Source: Rhodanobacteraceae bacterium
Lineage (GTDB): Bacteria > Pseudomonadota > Gammaproteobacteria > Xanthomonadales > SZUA-5
Length of the DNA: 64,000 nt
Assembly: GCA_016713135.1 (NCBI GenBank)
Contig: JADJPR010000023.1
Span: 620,001 to 684,000 of the forward strand
Reading direction: 5' to 3'
Shown: one piece after another, positions 46,456-57,013 of the stretch
Position numbering within the stretch: position 1 is the stretch's first letter
How the letters are laid out: each line of letters opens with the position of its first letter
Position numbers and translations under genes: made by a program
The notes under the pieces: model-generated
The model's input: only the letters and a program-made list of their open reading frames with translations
The model's database searches: none
What the model was told of the DNA's origin: nothing

Positions 46456-48054
46456 TCATTCCGCGGCCGGCGTCATGCGCGCTGTCGGATCGCCAAACAG
46501 CGACATGCCCAAGATCACGTCAGTCATTTCCGGCGCCGTCGACCACACCTCGGCCTTGGCTTCGTTCAGCGCATCACCGAGCCGCATGCCCGGAATGGCC
46601 AGACGCGGCAACAGCGCCTTTGCAATTGCCTCGTCACTGGCGGTTTCAGTAAGTGAGCTCGACGCGAGCATGGCGCGAGCACCCTTGCCCAACGGCAGAA
46701 GCCACGCCTGATTCATGGTCGTGTAAGTCGGCTCAACGAAGTAACCGCCCCAACAACCGAACTCCGCCACAACCGGCGAGAAGCTGCCACCGGTCAAAAT
46801 GGTGGGCAAAGACGCAGCTTCAATCAGGTTTTCGCGTGACCAAATGGACGGCGAGGCGTGACCGATAAAGACCGCCAAATTGCGTCCGCTGTTAACGTGG
46901 CTGGCGAAGTCCGCGCGAGCAGCCTGCGTGCCCGCTGACGTTGCCGCGTAGTCGTCGAGATAGACACGGCTTGCACCAGCCTGCCAAGGCGGACCAAGGG
47001 TGGCGAGCAAGGACTCGGCGGTATCCCGATAGACAATGCGCTCGGCTGGATTGCTTCGTTCGGCTGCAATCACGACCGATCGTGCACCGGCAGGGGTGGC
47101 TTCGAGAACCTTGGCCAGCATGCTTTCCAGCTCGGCGCTGGTCCGTGCCGGCAGCCTACCGACCGCAACTTCGGGCAAGCCGTCGCGGTCGACGTCTCCG
47201 AACTCGCTGTCCACCGGGGCGAAGTTGACCCGGGCATGCGTTGCGCGATAGATCGTCGGAACGTCGCTAATGCTGCCGAGACCCAGCCGGTCGAAATAGT
47301 CATAAGTGTCGCCGCCAACGATCAACAGATAACGAGTCCCCAACTGGGCGTGGGCATCTGCCACGAAGCGACGGATGCCGTCCGGATCGACGATGCCGCC
47401 GCTGTAGTGCTCATAAATCTGTTTCACTTCGACGACGCGAACGGTGAGCCCTTCCGCGATGCGTGCTGACACCAGCGCATCCACCGATTGGGCGAATCGC
47501 GCGCTCACAATCAAGAGCAGTTCAGCATTGCCACCCTGCAGGGGATGTGGCAGATGCAATGCCGGAACGACTTGCGGCTGGGCCGCGCGGCTGCGCTCGG
47601 CGATGAGAACTGGGTAATGCAACGGTTCTCCATTCGGATTGAAGCGCAATCCAGGCCTTACATGGGCTGTGTAATGCCCCCCCTGCGCCGATACTTCGAA
47701 ATCCACGAGTTCGATTGGGGAACCATCGACGATCTGCATCGCCACCAGATCGGCGCTCTGGAAGCCGCCTGCCACAAATTGTTCGCATCCACTTCCGCAA
47801 GCAGGTGACTCGACTGGATCGCCAATGCCATCGGCAAAAATCGCCTCTGGTCGGCCCTCCATTTGCGCGATATCCACCAACGCCACGCCGTCGCGGGCAG
47901 AATGCTCCGAGCGGAAGGACAGCTCGACGGATTCCACATGAATTCGGTCGATTGAGCGGCCCGTCGCCAGCAGCTCCAAGCGCACGGTATTGCTACCCGG
48001 CTGAAGAAGTCCGGCCGGCACGAGGAAAGGTGCCCACATGGCCGCTAATACCAT
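46456..48054 (-). CDS. Gingipain-like (C25) protease, C-terminal catalytic part of a frameshifted gene
   Basis: This frame holds the catalytic part of a C25-family cysteine protease: LLIVSARFAQSVDALVSARIAEGLTVRVVEVKQIYEHYS, YLLIVGGDTYDY, VAVGRLPARTSAELESML, the His in NLAVFIGHASPSIWSRE and the Cys in AEFGCWGGYFVEPTYTTM. The frame joins the upstream one near 48025, where an extra C in the TTTCC run explains the shift (GTFLVPAGLLQPGS would be continuous). An internal EAIFADGIGDPVES motif lies near its start. As annotated it has no signal peptide, so it is only sensible as part of the gene from 50923. Export and surface proteolysis are inferred. Confidence 0.75.
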   Translation of the reverse strand: MVLAAMWAPFLVPAGLLQPGSNTVRLELLATGRSIDRIHVESVELSFRSEHSARDGVALVDIAQMEGRPEAIFADGIGDPVESPACGSGCEQFVAGGFQSADLVAMQIVDGSPIELVDFEVSAQGGHYTAHVRPGLRFNPNGEPLHYPVLIAERSRAAQPQVVPALHLPHPLQGGNAELLLIVSARFAQSVDALVSARIAEGLTVRVVEVKQIYEHYSGGIVDPDGIRRFVADAHAQLGTRYLLIVGGDTYDYFDRLGLGSISDVPTIYRATHARVNFAPVDSEFGDVDRDGLPEVAVGRLPARTSAELESMLAKVLEATPAGARSVVIAAERSNPAERIVYRDTAESLLATLGPPWQAGASRVYLDDYAATSAGTQAARADFASHVNSGRNLAVFIGHASPSIWSRENLIEAASLPTILTGGSFSPVVAEFGCWGGYFVEPTYTTMNQAWLLPLGKGARAMLASSSLTETASDEAIAKALLPRLAIPGMRLGDALNEAKAEVWSTAPEMTDVILGMSLFGDPTARMTPAAE

Positions 48055-50923
48055 CGAATGAGCCCTCGCCGATTGGACTACCGTTGATCAGAGCACGATA
48101 ACGATGATCCGGCGAGATTTCGACATAGGCCGACCCACCCCACAACTCAATGCGCAATTGTGCGGTCTCGGCAATCACTGCAGTAGATGGTAAGTCAATA
48201 GACCATTGGCTTGCCCCGCTGGCACCATTGCGCGCCACGAGATCGAAGTACCAAGGATCGCCGATAGGAGATGCGGTGCCGTAAAATCGGTTGCCATCGA
48301 GTCGAGACGTCGCGGGGCCGCGCACTGACGAGAGACCGGCAATTGGGGTACCCGGTTCGGTTGCCCAAGCCGATCCGCCGGCAGCGACTTCCAGGTGATA
48401 GGGCCGGACGTTGGTGTAGTAGCTGTCCTCAACCGCTTCGCCGTAAAATTCGAGCACGGTATCACCACCCACCGTAGCTGGGTTGCCCAGCGCGCGAACG
48501 GGAACAATTCGATCACCGTGGCGGAGCTTGATTGCGGCAACTGTCTGGCCCACGAGATTGACGCCTGCGGCGGCGATATCGGAAGCGCGGACTTGTTGCA
48601 GACCGGTCTTCGTCACACGGATCTCAGCCGAGGGCGCACCCGCGCCACGTCCGAGTCGCTGGCGACGATCGAAACCCTCGTGGGTGGCGGCCTGCAGCCT
48701 GGCCTGTGCCCATGGCGCCGGCTCCAAGCGCGGCTTGCTGCCGAGCGTCTGCCCGATGGCATAGGGACCGAAACGTTCACGCATGCCATCAACCGACCAC
48801 TCTTCGAGGTAGATCGGCGCATCGGAGCTAGTGGTGAATTCCTTCAGATACGACTGAGGGCGTGTTGTGTTGCCGAGGACACTGGCAACCGGATCACGGC
48901 CCAAGGGCTCGATAGAACCATCAGCCTGTCGCTGCAGGACCTGGAAGCCAAGCGTGCCAGTCTCCGTCGCAGTGGTCCAGTCAACAGCAATACGCGAGGT
49001 ATCGAGGCGGGCCACGCGAACTTCTGCCAATGTCACCGGGAGCGTCCCGGGCGGCGCCTGCCAATCCTCCACTTCGCCGTCGCGCGCATACCCCCCCGAA
49101 GCGGGGCCACTCACACTGACGAACGAAGGATCGGTGGAGAGCCGGAGACGAATTGCATCGGCGTTAGGCACCGTCACACTCGGCACGTTCCAGACAAGCA
49201 CAACGTTGCCGCTGAAGCCGCTGGCTAGATTGGGGGTAGCGAAGCTGCCGCCGGAACCGCCAAGCGTTGGCTCAGATCGTTCGTTGCTGTCGAATGCACC
49301 GTTATCGTTCCAGTCGATCCACCCGACCAAATTGGCTCCGGTACCTGCATTGTTCGTCGCACTGACTTGCAGGCAATATTGACCGGGGCCAACGGTGACC
49401 GGTCCGCAAGTCATGCTTGTCGCGTTGTAGGCTTGAATTCCGCCAGTGCCACCGACGATGGCATCCTCGTCGGCACCAACACCGTCGTCGCTGTCGAAGG
49501 CGGTGCTGGCAGTCCCAGAGGACTCGCCGTCGGGTGGATTTGCTCCGAGGTGAAGCAACCGACTGCCGAGCAAGTGGCGTGGCCCGCCCGCGGCAAAGGT
49601 TGTGCCGTAGGTCGACGGCGCGTCGCCGTAGTCGACGGCGCAGAAGCTCAATGGACTCAGCCAGACGGCATGCAAAAACCCCTCCCTGGTCTTGTCGCCG
49701 TGACCGAAAGTCACGCGTACCCGGTCTACCGGACTGAGGAACCGGTAGGTTGCCTCACCGGGTGCAAGCGCGTTGTCAGCAACAAGTGCGTCTGATTCTA
49801 GCCAATTGCCGTAGAAAGCAAGATTCGTATCGATCGTATTGACGAAACTGACGAACACGGGCACTGGCTGTGTGGAGGCACCCAAGAAGCCTTCCATCTT
49901 GGCGATGTCTTCGTAACCAGCTGTAGTACTCGGTGGAGTGCTGGTGTGGATGTCGCGGATACTCATTTGGAAATCGCGAACGGCCAGCGGCTGATCAGCG
50001 CTATCGCGAAGAACGAAATCTGCAAATTCGATGTCGTTTTCTCCGCCACCAGGTGCCGGAATGGCGCCGCCCGTACCCGCGGTTGTCCTATATCGGTAAT
50101 GCCGACTATTAGCGGGCACGTTGACACCCGCGTCCGCCCGTAACGTAAAGCTTGCAATAGTGTCAGTATCCCCCGGCGCCTGACCGCTATTGCTGAGTTC
50201 GCGGAAGCGCACGTCATCGCGTGTGACTGTGAAGTTGAACGTGGCATCCTCGGTACCCCCGGTCCAGTCATAGGAGGCGGTCGTCGAGCAGACCTGGGCC
50301 GGAGGAGACGGATTGACTTGACGCAGCACCAACTGGGCCGACTGTAGACTCCCGCTGTTGAGGCCAGGACCCACATCGTCGCAAACGCGCAATTCCCAAT
50401 TCGTGTTGGCAACGTTGCCGGTATATGCATTGATGGTAGCCGCGGGGACGCTGACAAGCCGCCGATAAGGCAGCCTGAAATTTGCGTCTGCTGCCTCGTG
50501 ATCATTATCACCGTCGTCAAGCGGTGCTGGCCCTGCTAAGCCTGCGCGCGAACCGTCCTGGTTCTCCGTGAACGTGACATTGTAATGGTTGTCAGTGTCG
50601 CCGCTACTGGCTGCCACCAGATTCGTGTCCCCACCCGGTCTGACCAAGCGTATTCGCAGATCACCCCGGTTGTTGTGCCTTGCCAATACCCCAACGCTGA
50701 TCGAAGCGTTCGTGAAACTCACCGAGCTTGGTACGTTAATCGTCCCGGCAGTAGCGAAGGCCGTGAAATCACCATTACAGAGCGGTATCGCTTGATTGGT
50801 GTTCGGGAAGTTGAACACGTGCACGATGGAGGGAACCTGTGCTTCCGCACGCAGGCCCACGAGGCCCACACATAGCGCGAGCAGGGCGCCAAAAAGGTGC
50901 GATCGCCAGATTGCCAAGCTCAT
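47993..50923 (-). CDS. Gingipain-like (C25) protease, N-terminal part (P-domain, GEVED domain)
   Basis: The 976-residue frame has a signal peptide (SHLFGALLALCVGLVGLRAEA). It then has a proprotein-convertase P-domain-like region (about 30-215; NTNWELRVCDDVGPGLNSGSL), a GEVED domain (about 430-620; DYGDAPSTYGTT to GEVEDWQ), a short Ig-like unit (TATETGTLGFQVLQR), and the start of the C25 region (TKTGLQQVRASDIAAAGVN). It ends out of frame shortly after EGSFDGISGHVGTF. The catalytic His and Cys are in the next frame. The full gene spans 46456-50923, about 1490 residues. The single-base shift could be a sequencing error, true inactivation or a phase switch. Confidence 0.78.
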   Translation of the reverse strand: MSLAIWRSHLFGALLALCVGLVGLRAEAQVPSIVHVFNFPNTNQAIPLCNGDFTAFATAGTINVPSSVSFTNASISVGVLARHNNRGDLRIRLVRPGGDTNLVAASSGDTDNHYNVTFTENQDGSRAGLAGPAPLDDGDNDHEAADANFRLPYRRLVSVPAATINAYTGNVANTNWELRVCDDVGPGLNSGSLQSAQLVLRQVNPSPPAQVCSTTASYDWTGGTEDATFNFTVTRDDVRFRELSNSGQAPGDTDTIASFTLRADAGVNVPANSRHYRYRTTAGTGGAIPAPGGGENDIEFADFVLRDSADQPLAVRDFQMSIRDIHTSTPPSTTAGYEDIAKMEGFLGASTQPVPVFVSFVNTIDTNLAFYGNWLESDALVADNALAPGEATYRFLSPVDRVRVTFGHGDKTREGFLHAVWLSPLSFCAVDYGDAPSTYGTTFAAGGPRHLLGSRLLHLGANPPDGESSGTASTAFDSDDGVGADEDAIVGGTGGIQAYNATSMTCGPVTVGPGQYCLQVSATNNAGTGANLVGWIDWNDNGAFDSNERSEPTLGGSGGSFATPNLASGFSGNVVLVWNVPSVTVPNADAIRLRLSTDPSFVSVSGPASGGYARDGEVEDWQAPPGTLPVTLAEVRVARLDTSRIAVDWTTATETGTLGFQVLQRQADGSIEPLGRDPVASVLGNTTRPQSYLKEFTTSSDAPIYLEEWSVDGMRERFGPYAIGQTLGSKPRLEPAPWAQARLQAATHEGFDRRQRLGRGAGAPSAEIRVTKTGLQQVRASDIAAAGVNLVGQTVAAIKLRHGDRIVPVRALGNPATVGGDTVLEFYGEAVEDSYYTNVRPYHLEVAAGGSAWATEPGTPIAGLSSVRGPATSRLDGNRFYGTASPIGDPWYFDLVARNGASGASQWSIDLPSTAVIAETAQLRIELWGGSAYVEISPDHRYRALINGSPIGEGSFDGISGHVGTFPRAGRTSSAG

Positions 50924-51099
50924 AAAACGTCCTCACTTGTCAAAGTTGCCGCTGCACTGGGGGCGACAAAGCCCTACGCTCAATTGTGCCCCCGCCAGCG
51001 CGCCGTTGTCCATCACCCACACAGCCCACTTGGCGCAATCTCGCAAGACTGCAACCGCTGCGCGCCTTTCAGGATAGGCGAAAGGCGGCAGGTGGTGCG

Positions 51100-51513
51100 C
51101 TTTGGATTTGCGATCGTCTCCCATCCGGATGCCGGCAAGACCACGCTGACGGAGAAGCTGCTGCTGTTCGGCGGGGCGATCCAGATGGCGGGGTCGGTGA
51201 AGTCGCGCAAGGCGGCGCGGCATGCCACCTCTGACTGGATGGCGCTGGAGAAGGAGCGCGGGATCTCGGTGACGTCCTCGGTGATGCAGTTCCTACGCCG
51301 GGCGGATCGTCAACCTGCTGGACACGCCGGGCCACGCGGACTTCTCGGAGGACACCTAGCGCGTGCTGACTTCGGTGGACTCGGCGCTGATGGTGATCGA
51401 CTGCGCCAAGGGCGTGGAGGAGCGCACGATCAAGCTGATGGACGTGCGCCGGCTGCGCGACACGCCGGTCATGAGCTTCATCAACAAGCTGGACCGCGAG
51501 GGCCGCTCGCCAT
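51100..51513 (+). pseudogene. prfC: Truncated, damaged copy of the 5' part of prfC
   Basis: About 413 bp repeat codons 13-150 of the intact prfC at 53193 with high identity (FAIVSHPDAGKTTLTEKLL onward). The copy carries a one-base deletion near 51292, and TAC of the intact gene has become the stop TAG at 51357. Similarity ends after NKLDREGRSP. It has no start codon of its own. It lies in the same orientation 2.13 kb before the real gene, with toxin-antitoxin genes between. Confidence 0.9.
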
Positions 51514-51617
51514 TCGCAGCGTCGTGCGCGCAGGCGTTGCATGGGATGATCGTGCCGGCGGCTTTGGCAGTGGCACAAGCGCCCGGCGTCGCATGGAGGT
51601 GGCTTTGTAACCGAAGC

Positions 51618-51887
51618 TCAAGGCCCCGCGTGCCCGGCGGGCTGGACCTCATCGCCGGTACGCGGAGGCTGTCCGCCCTCGCGCGCCATGATCGCGTCGA
51701 ACCTGGCCAGATCTGCGCGGCTCTGTCGCTCCAGGAAAAACTGCTCGGCGGTCATGAAAGCCAGCTTTTCAGCCACGGCGGTCGCGACAAACTGGTTGGC
51801 GCTGGTGCCGTCCTGCTTGCTGACCCTTTCGACCGCGGCCTTGATCGAGCGTGGAAGACGCAAGGGAAAAGTTGAACTCGTTTTCAT
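51618..51887 (-). CDS. Ribbon-helix-helix antitoxin of a PIN toxin pair
   Basis: The 89-residue protein begins MKTSSTFPLRLPRSIKAAVERVSKQDGTSANQFVATAVAEKL, the ribbon-helix-helix pattern of HicB-like/CopG antitoxins, followed by an acidic-basic tail. Its ATG overlaps the end of a broken PIN toxin gene by 4 bp. If the toxin is dead, this antitoxin is an orphan that could still neutralise related toxins. Its last residues run toward the prfC fragment. Confidence 0.7.
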   Translation of the reverse strand: MKTSSTFPLRLPRSIKAAVERVSKQDGTSANQFVATAVAEKLAFMTAEQFFLERQSRADLARFDAIMAREGGQPPRTGDEVQPAGHAGP

Positions 51888-52316
51888 CGCAATCTCGTCA
51901 ACGCCTCCGACGGTAGCAACAGTTCGATTCCAAACCTGGCCGGGGCTTTCGCGAAATCGCGCTGATTGAACGTGATCAACGCGTCTGCGCTGCCGTTGAC
52001 TGCCGCCTCCAGGACCATTTCGTCGGCCGGATCACGCAGCTGCGGGCGCCACGAGTAGTGGATCGCAACCGGTCGCACGATCACAGCCAGTGCATCGAGG
52101 AAGGCCTGTGCATCCTCCCGAGGCTCGCCGCCAAAAGGCGTTCGTCCTCGCTGCACTTCGCTTCGTACTCGAGAAACAATGGGACACTGACCAGGAGAAT
52201 CAGGCGTCCATGCCGGGCCATGCGCAACAGTTCTGCCGAAGCGCCGGCCGGGCTTCGCAGGCACGCGATGAGGCCCACAAACGCAGAGTCAGAACAACAC
52301 GAGCCCGAACTTCTCG
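51884..52316 (-). pseudogene. PIN-family toxin (COG1569-like), frameshifted
   Basis: The C-terminal half reads DAQAFLDALAVIVRPVAIHYSWRPQLRDPADEMVLEAAVNGSADALITFNQRDF in one frame. The N-terminal half reads SDSAFVGLIACLRSPAGASAELLRMA and VPLFLEYEAKCSEDERLL in another, and they join near 52140. Together they match the COG1569 PIN toxin pattern, with the first acidic residue in SDSAF rather than LDTNV. The beginning overlaps the stop of the vapC gene upstream and no good start codon is left. The gene therefore looks inactivated by at least one indel and a rearranged 5' end. Confidence 0.72.
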
Positions 52317-52666
52317 AACGGCGCGAAATCCCCACGGTTGAGCGTCACGAATTCGGCGCCGACGTTGATCGCGCAGGCGGCGATCAGGGCGTCGGTTCGG
52401 GTTCTGCGGTTGCGGCCGGTTGCGTTGTACATCCTTCCGGCAAGATCGGCGGCGGCTTCTGTGACCGGCTCGATTCGGCCAGCAAGGACGGCACGGGCTA
52501 GCTCCTTGTGTTCGTCGCTGACCGGGCCGCAGACGAATTCGTACCAGACCAGCGCGCAAGCGGCGGCTGGCTGGCCCTGCTGAATGCGTTTGATCGCCGG
52601 ATGATCCTCGCGCACCCAGACTGGCAAAGCAATCAGGCCGTTGGTATCGAACTGGATCCGGCTCAC
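52289..52666 (-). CDS. vapC: PIN-domain toxin, VapC family
   Basis: The 125-residue PIN-domain ribonuclease has MSRIQFDTNGLIALPVW (first Asp), LVWYEFVCGPVS (Glu) and the RTRTDALIAACAINVGAEFVTLNRGDFAPFE C-terminal acidic pair. All PIN acidic residues appear present. Its start overlaps the antitoxin stop by 4 bp. A normal VapBC pair acts as a translation-blocking RNase when the antitoxin is lost. Confidence 0.85.
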   Translation of the reverse strand: MSRIQFDTNGLIALPVWVREDHPAIKRIQQGQPAAACALVWYEFVCGPVSDEHKELARAVLAGRIEPVTEAAADLAGRMYNATGRNRRTRTDALIAACAINVGAEFVTLNRGDFAPFEKFGLVLF

Positions 52667-52926
52667 GAGCGGCGCTCATCGGCTTCGAGGCGTGCCGCGC
52701 GCGCCTCCGTGGTGAGAATCCGAAGTTGACCCGCGTCCATCGGCACTGCGCCCGCCCGAAAACAATCGAGGGCCTGCTGAGGCGTCAGGCGAACCGCGGC
52801 CCGCTCCACCGCGGCGCGCACCGCGCGCCGGACAACTCCGGCTTGGGACGTGCCCCACAGTTCCGCCAGTCGACGCAGGGCTTCGATGGTGTCGCTGTCG
52901 AGGCTGAAAGTCGTGCGATGGGCCAT
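52663..52926 (-). CDS. vapB: Antitoxin of the VapBC pair (ribbon-helix-helix)
   Basis: The 87-residue protein begins MAHRTTFSLDSDTIEALRRLAELWGTSQAGVVRRAVRAAVER, a clear ribbon-helix-helix DNA-binding domain, followed by a tail (LTPQQALDCFRAGAVPMDAGQLRILTTEARAARL) that should wrap the toxin. I chose the ATG at 52926; the next ATG at 52950 adds eight residues. It heads the vapBC pair and probably autoregulates it. Confidence 0.82.
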   Translation of the reverse strand: MAHRTTFSLDSDTIEALRRLAELWGTSQAGVVRRAVRAAVERAAVRLTPQQALDCFRAGAVPMDAGQLRILTTEARAARLEADERRS

Positions 52927-53054
52927 GGCCGCAATCCGATGTGATGGCATATTGCGATGGTATGCGCTCAGATCCTGGGCGAGCAACCCGAGAAAGACGA
53001 AAATGGTCGATTCAGGAGCGCCTGACTCGACCAAGACAGTCTGTTCGGCGCCCG

Positions 53055-53160
53055 TTGACCCTTCGACGGGCTCAGGGGATTAGCAGCGGAGCGACCTCCG
53101 CTACAGGAATGCGACAAGGACCATCATGGACTGGTCGCGACGTGCGTGTCGCTCCTACAA
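53055..53160. repeat. Cluster of three different REP-like palindromes upstream of prfC
   Basis: In 105 bp lie three units: TTGACCCTTCGACGGGCTCAGG at 53056-53077 (a widespread CCTGAGCCCGTCGAAGGG-type palindrome), AGCGGAGCGACCTCCGCT at 53085-53102, and GGTCGCGACGTGCGTGTCGC plus TCCTAC at 53133-53158 (a common Xanthomonadales REP). They sit between vapB and prfC. No gene is present. Confidence 0.65.
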
Positions 53161-53192
53161 TGCGCGCCCTTTTTGTATCTCCTGCCGAGTCC

Positions 53193-54794
<1,602 letters not shown>

Positions 54795-54796
54795 GC

Positions 54797-55640
54797 GCAT
54801 TTGTGGGTTCGAACTTTGTTCGAACGCTTCTGCCCCGGATGGCACGACCAGCCCTGAGCGTCCGGACAAGGTCCGGACCCACGGGGGCTCATCGCCGCGT
54901 TGCCCCGCGGATGTGAGGGCATTTGTGGGTTCGAACCTTGTTCGAACGCTTCTGCCTCGGATGGCGACCAGCCCGAAGCGTCCGGACAAGGTCCGGACCC
55001 ACGAGGGCTCATCGCCGCGTCGCCCTCGCGGATGTGGGGGCATTTGTGGGTTCGAACCTTGTTCGAACGCTTCTGCCTCGGATGGCACGACCAGCCCTGA
55101 GCGTCCGGACAAGGTCCGGACCCACGAGGGCTCATCGCCGCTTCGCCCTCGCGGATGTGGGGCATTTGTGGGTTCGAACCTTGTTCGAACGCTTCTGCCT
55201 CGGATGGCACGACCAGCCCGAAGCGTCCGGACTAGGTCCGGACCCACGAGGGCTCATCGCCGCGTCGCCCTCGCGGATGTAGGCGCATTTGTGGGTTCGA
55301 ACCTTGTTCGAACGCTTCTGCCTCGGATGGCACGACCAGCCCTGAGCGTGCGGACAAGGTCCGGACCCTCGAGGGCTCATCGCCGCGTCGGCCTCGCGGA
55401 TGTGGGGGCATTTGTGGGTTCGAACCTTGTTCGAACGCTTCTGCCTCGGATGGCACGACCAGCCCTGAGCGTGCGGACAAGGTCCGGACCCTCGAGGGCT
55501 CATCGCCGCGTCGCCCTCGCGGATGTGGGGCATTTGTGGGTTCGAACCTTGTTCGAACGCTTCGGCCTCGGATGGCACGACCAGCCCGAAGCGTCCGGAC
55601 AAGGTCCGGACCCACGAGGGCTCATCGCCGCTTCGCGGCC
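54797..55640. repeat. Seven tandem copies of a ~122-bp repeat
   Basis: Units start at about 54797, 54920, 55040, 55162, 55285, 55408 and 55530 (spacing 120-123 bp) and are about 90% or more alike. Each contains GTTCGAAC-CTT-GTTCGAAC and, 37 bp later, GTCCGGAC-AAG-GTCCGGAC: a doubled palindrome on each side, which can pair with each other into a 19-bp stem. The last unit overlaps the 3' end of the permease gene. Long frames across the array come from its period, not from a gene. It lies between the convergent prfC and permease genes. Confidence 0.92.
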
Positions 55641-56908
55641 GCATACATCAACGCACTGACCGCCAGCGCCACGCCGATCGCGATCCACTCCTGGGCACTC
55701 AGGGAGGCCAGGATGACGCCCATCGCGGCGACGCCGATCAGCGGAATCAGGGGCCCGCCCGGCAGATGCATCGGCTCCTCGTGGGTACGCGAGTCGACGC
55801 GCTGCAGGCGCCACGCGGCGAGGCAGACGAACAGGTAGAGCAAGCCGACGGCACCACCCGACACCAGCGCCAGCGTCGCGAAATCGCCGGTCAGCGCCAA
55901 CGCCAGCGCGACCGCGGCGTGCACGATCACGGCAACGTGCGGTACGCGCGTGCGCGGATGCACCGCGCCCAGCGCTGCCGGCAGCAGGCCGTCCCGGCCC
56001 AGCGCGTACAGCAGCCGCGAGTTGCCGAGGATGTTGCCGTGCAGGTAGCCGAGCATCGACAGGCCGGCGCCGAGCAGCAACAGGGTGAAGCCGGGCGTCC
56101 ACAGCGCGCCGGCGGTGCTGGCCAGCGGCGTCTTGTCGCCTGCCAGCGCAGCGCCGAGAACGCCCTGCGCCGACAGCTGCAGGCCGACATACAACAGGAT
56201 CACGAATACGATGGCCACCAGCGCCGCGCGCGGCACGGTGCGGCCTGGATCGCGCACTTCGCCGGTCGGCACCAGCGCGCTCTCCATCCCGGCGTAGGCA
56301 AACAGCACCAGCACCATCGCCTGGCCCCAGTGCTGCCACGCCGGCCATGCGGGCACCGTGAGCTGCGCCGGCTCGATGAACCAGATGCCGAGCAGGACCA
56401 GCAGCACCAGCGGGGTGAGTTTGGCAGCGGCCAGCACTCCAATCGCGCGCGCGCCGAGGCTCACGCCGCGCAGGTTGAGCGTCGCGAACAGCCCGAACAG
56501 CAGCACCAGCAGCAGCGCCCGCGCGCCGCCCTCGCCCGCCGCCGGCCAGACACGCGCGGATTGGTCGACCAGCGCTGCGGCGACGCCCGCGCAACCGGTG
56601 ACATTCGAGATCCAGGTCAGCGCGCCGAAAGAGAATCCGGCGAAGGGCCCGAAGGCATCACGACCATAGCTGTAAGGGCCGCCGGTGGCGGTCGCACGGC
56701 TGCCGGCGGCGGCGAAACACAGGACCACCGGCACCATCAACAGAGCGCCAAGCACGAATGCGTACGGCGCCGCGGGGCCCAGGGTATCCGCCAGGCGCCC
56801 CGGCAGCGCGAAGATGCCGCCGCCGACAATGATGTTGACGATGGCCGCCGCCAGCAGGGTGGTGCCGAAGGCGCGGACCAGGAGTTGTTCGCTGGCGGTT
56901 TGGGTCAT
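55622..56908 (-). CDS. APC-family amino acid/polyamine permease
   Basis: The 428-residue protein has about twelve transmembrane helices. The first is the APC-type AAAIVNIIVGGGIFALPG, where the unwound GGGIF segment forms the substrate site. FAYAGMESALVPTGEVRDPGRTVPRA is the typical helix 6 region. It should move an amino acid or amine with protons or by exchange; the substrate is not clear from sequence. I chose the ATG at 56908 (MTQTASEQ). Its stop at 55622 overlaps the end of the tandem repeat array, so its last codons abut repeat DNA. Confidence 0.82.
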   Translation of the reverse strand: MTQTASEQLLVRAFGTTLLAAAIVNIIVGGGIFALPGRLADTLGPAAPYAFVLGALLMVPVVLCFAAAGSRATATGGPYSYGRDAFGPFAGFSFGALTWISNVTGCAGVAAALVDQSARVWPAAGEGGARALLLVLLFGLFATLNLRGVSLGARAIGVLAAAKLTPLVLLVLLGIWFIEPAQLTVPAWPAWQHWGQAMVLVLFAYAGMESALVPTGEVRDPGRTVPRAALVAIVFVILLYVGLQLSAQGVLGAALAGDKTPLASTAGALWTPGFTLLLLGAGLSMLGYLHGNILGNSRLLYALGRDGLLPAALGAVHPRTRVPHVAVIVHAAVALALALTGDFATLALVSGGAVGLLYLFVCLAAWRLQRVDSRTHEEPMHLPGGPLIPLIGVAAMGVILASLSAQEWIAIGVALAVSALMYAAAKRR

Positions 56909-57013
56909 GCGTCGACGGCCACGGCTGGGGGTCGCGCAGCATCGCACGGCGCGGGTCCAGGCTGCGTCGTTCCCGTCTGGGCCGTCGTGCACCTGGGGAT
57001 GGCAGGCGCAGCT

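Noticed and set aside
51100..53192. Active SXT/R391-type integrative element in prfC
   Set aside because: No integrase, excisionase or transfer genes are present, and the repeat is 413 bp rather than a short attachment core.
54797..55640. CRISPR array
   Set aside because: The whole 122-bp unit is conserved, with no short repeats separated by unique spacers, and no cas genes are nearby.
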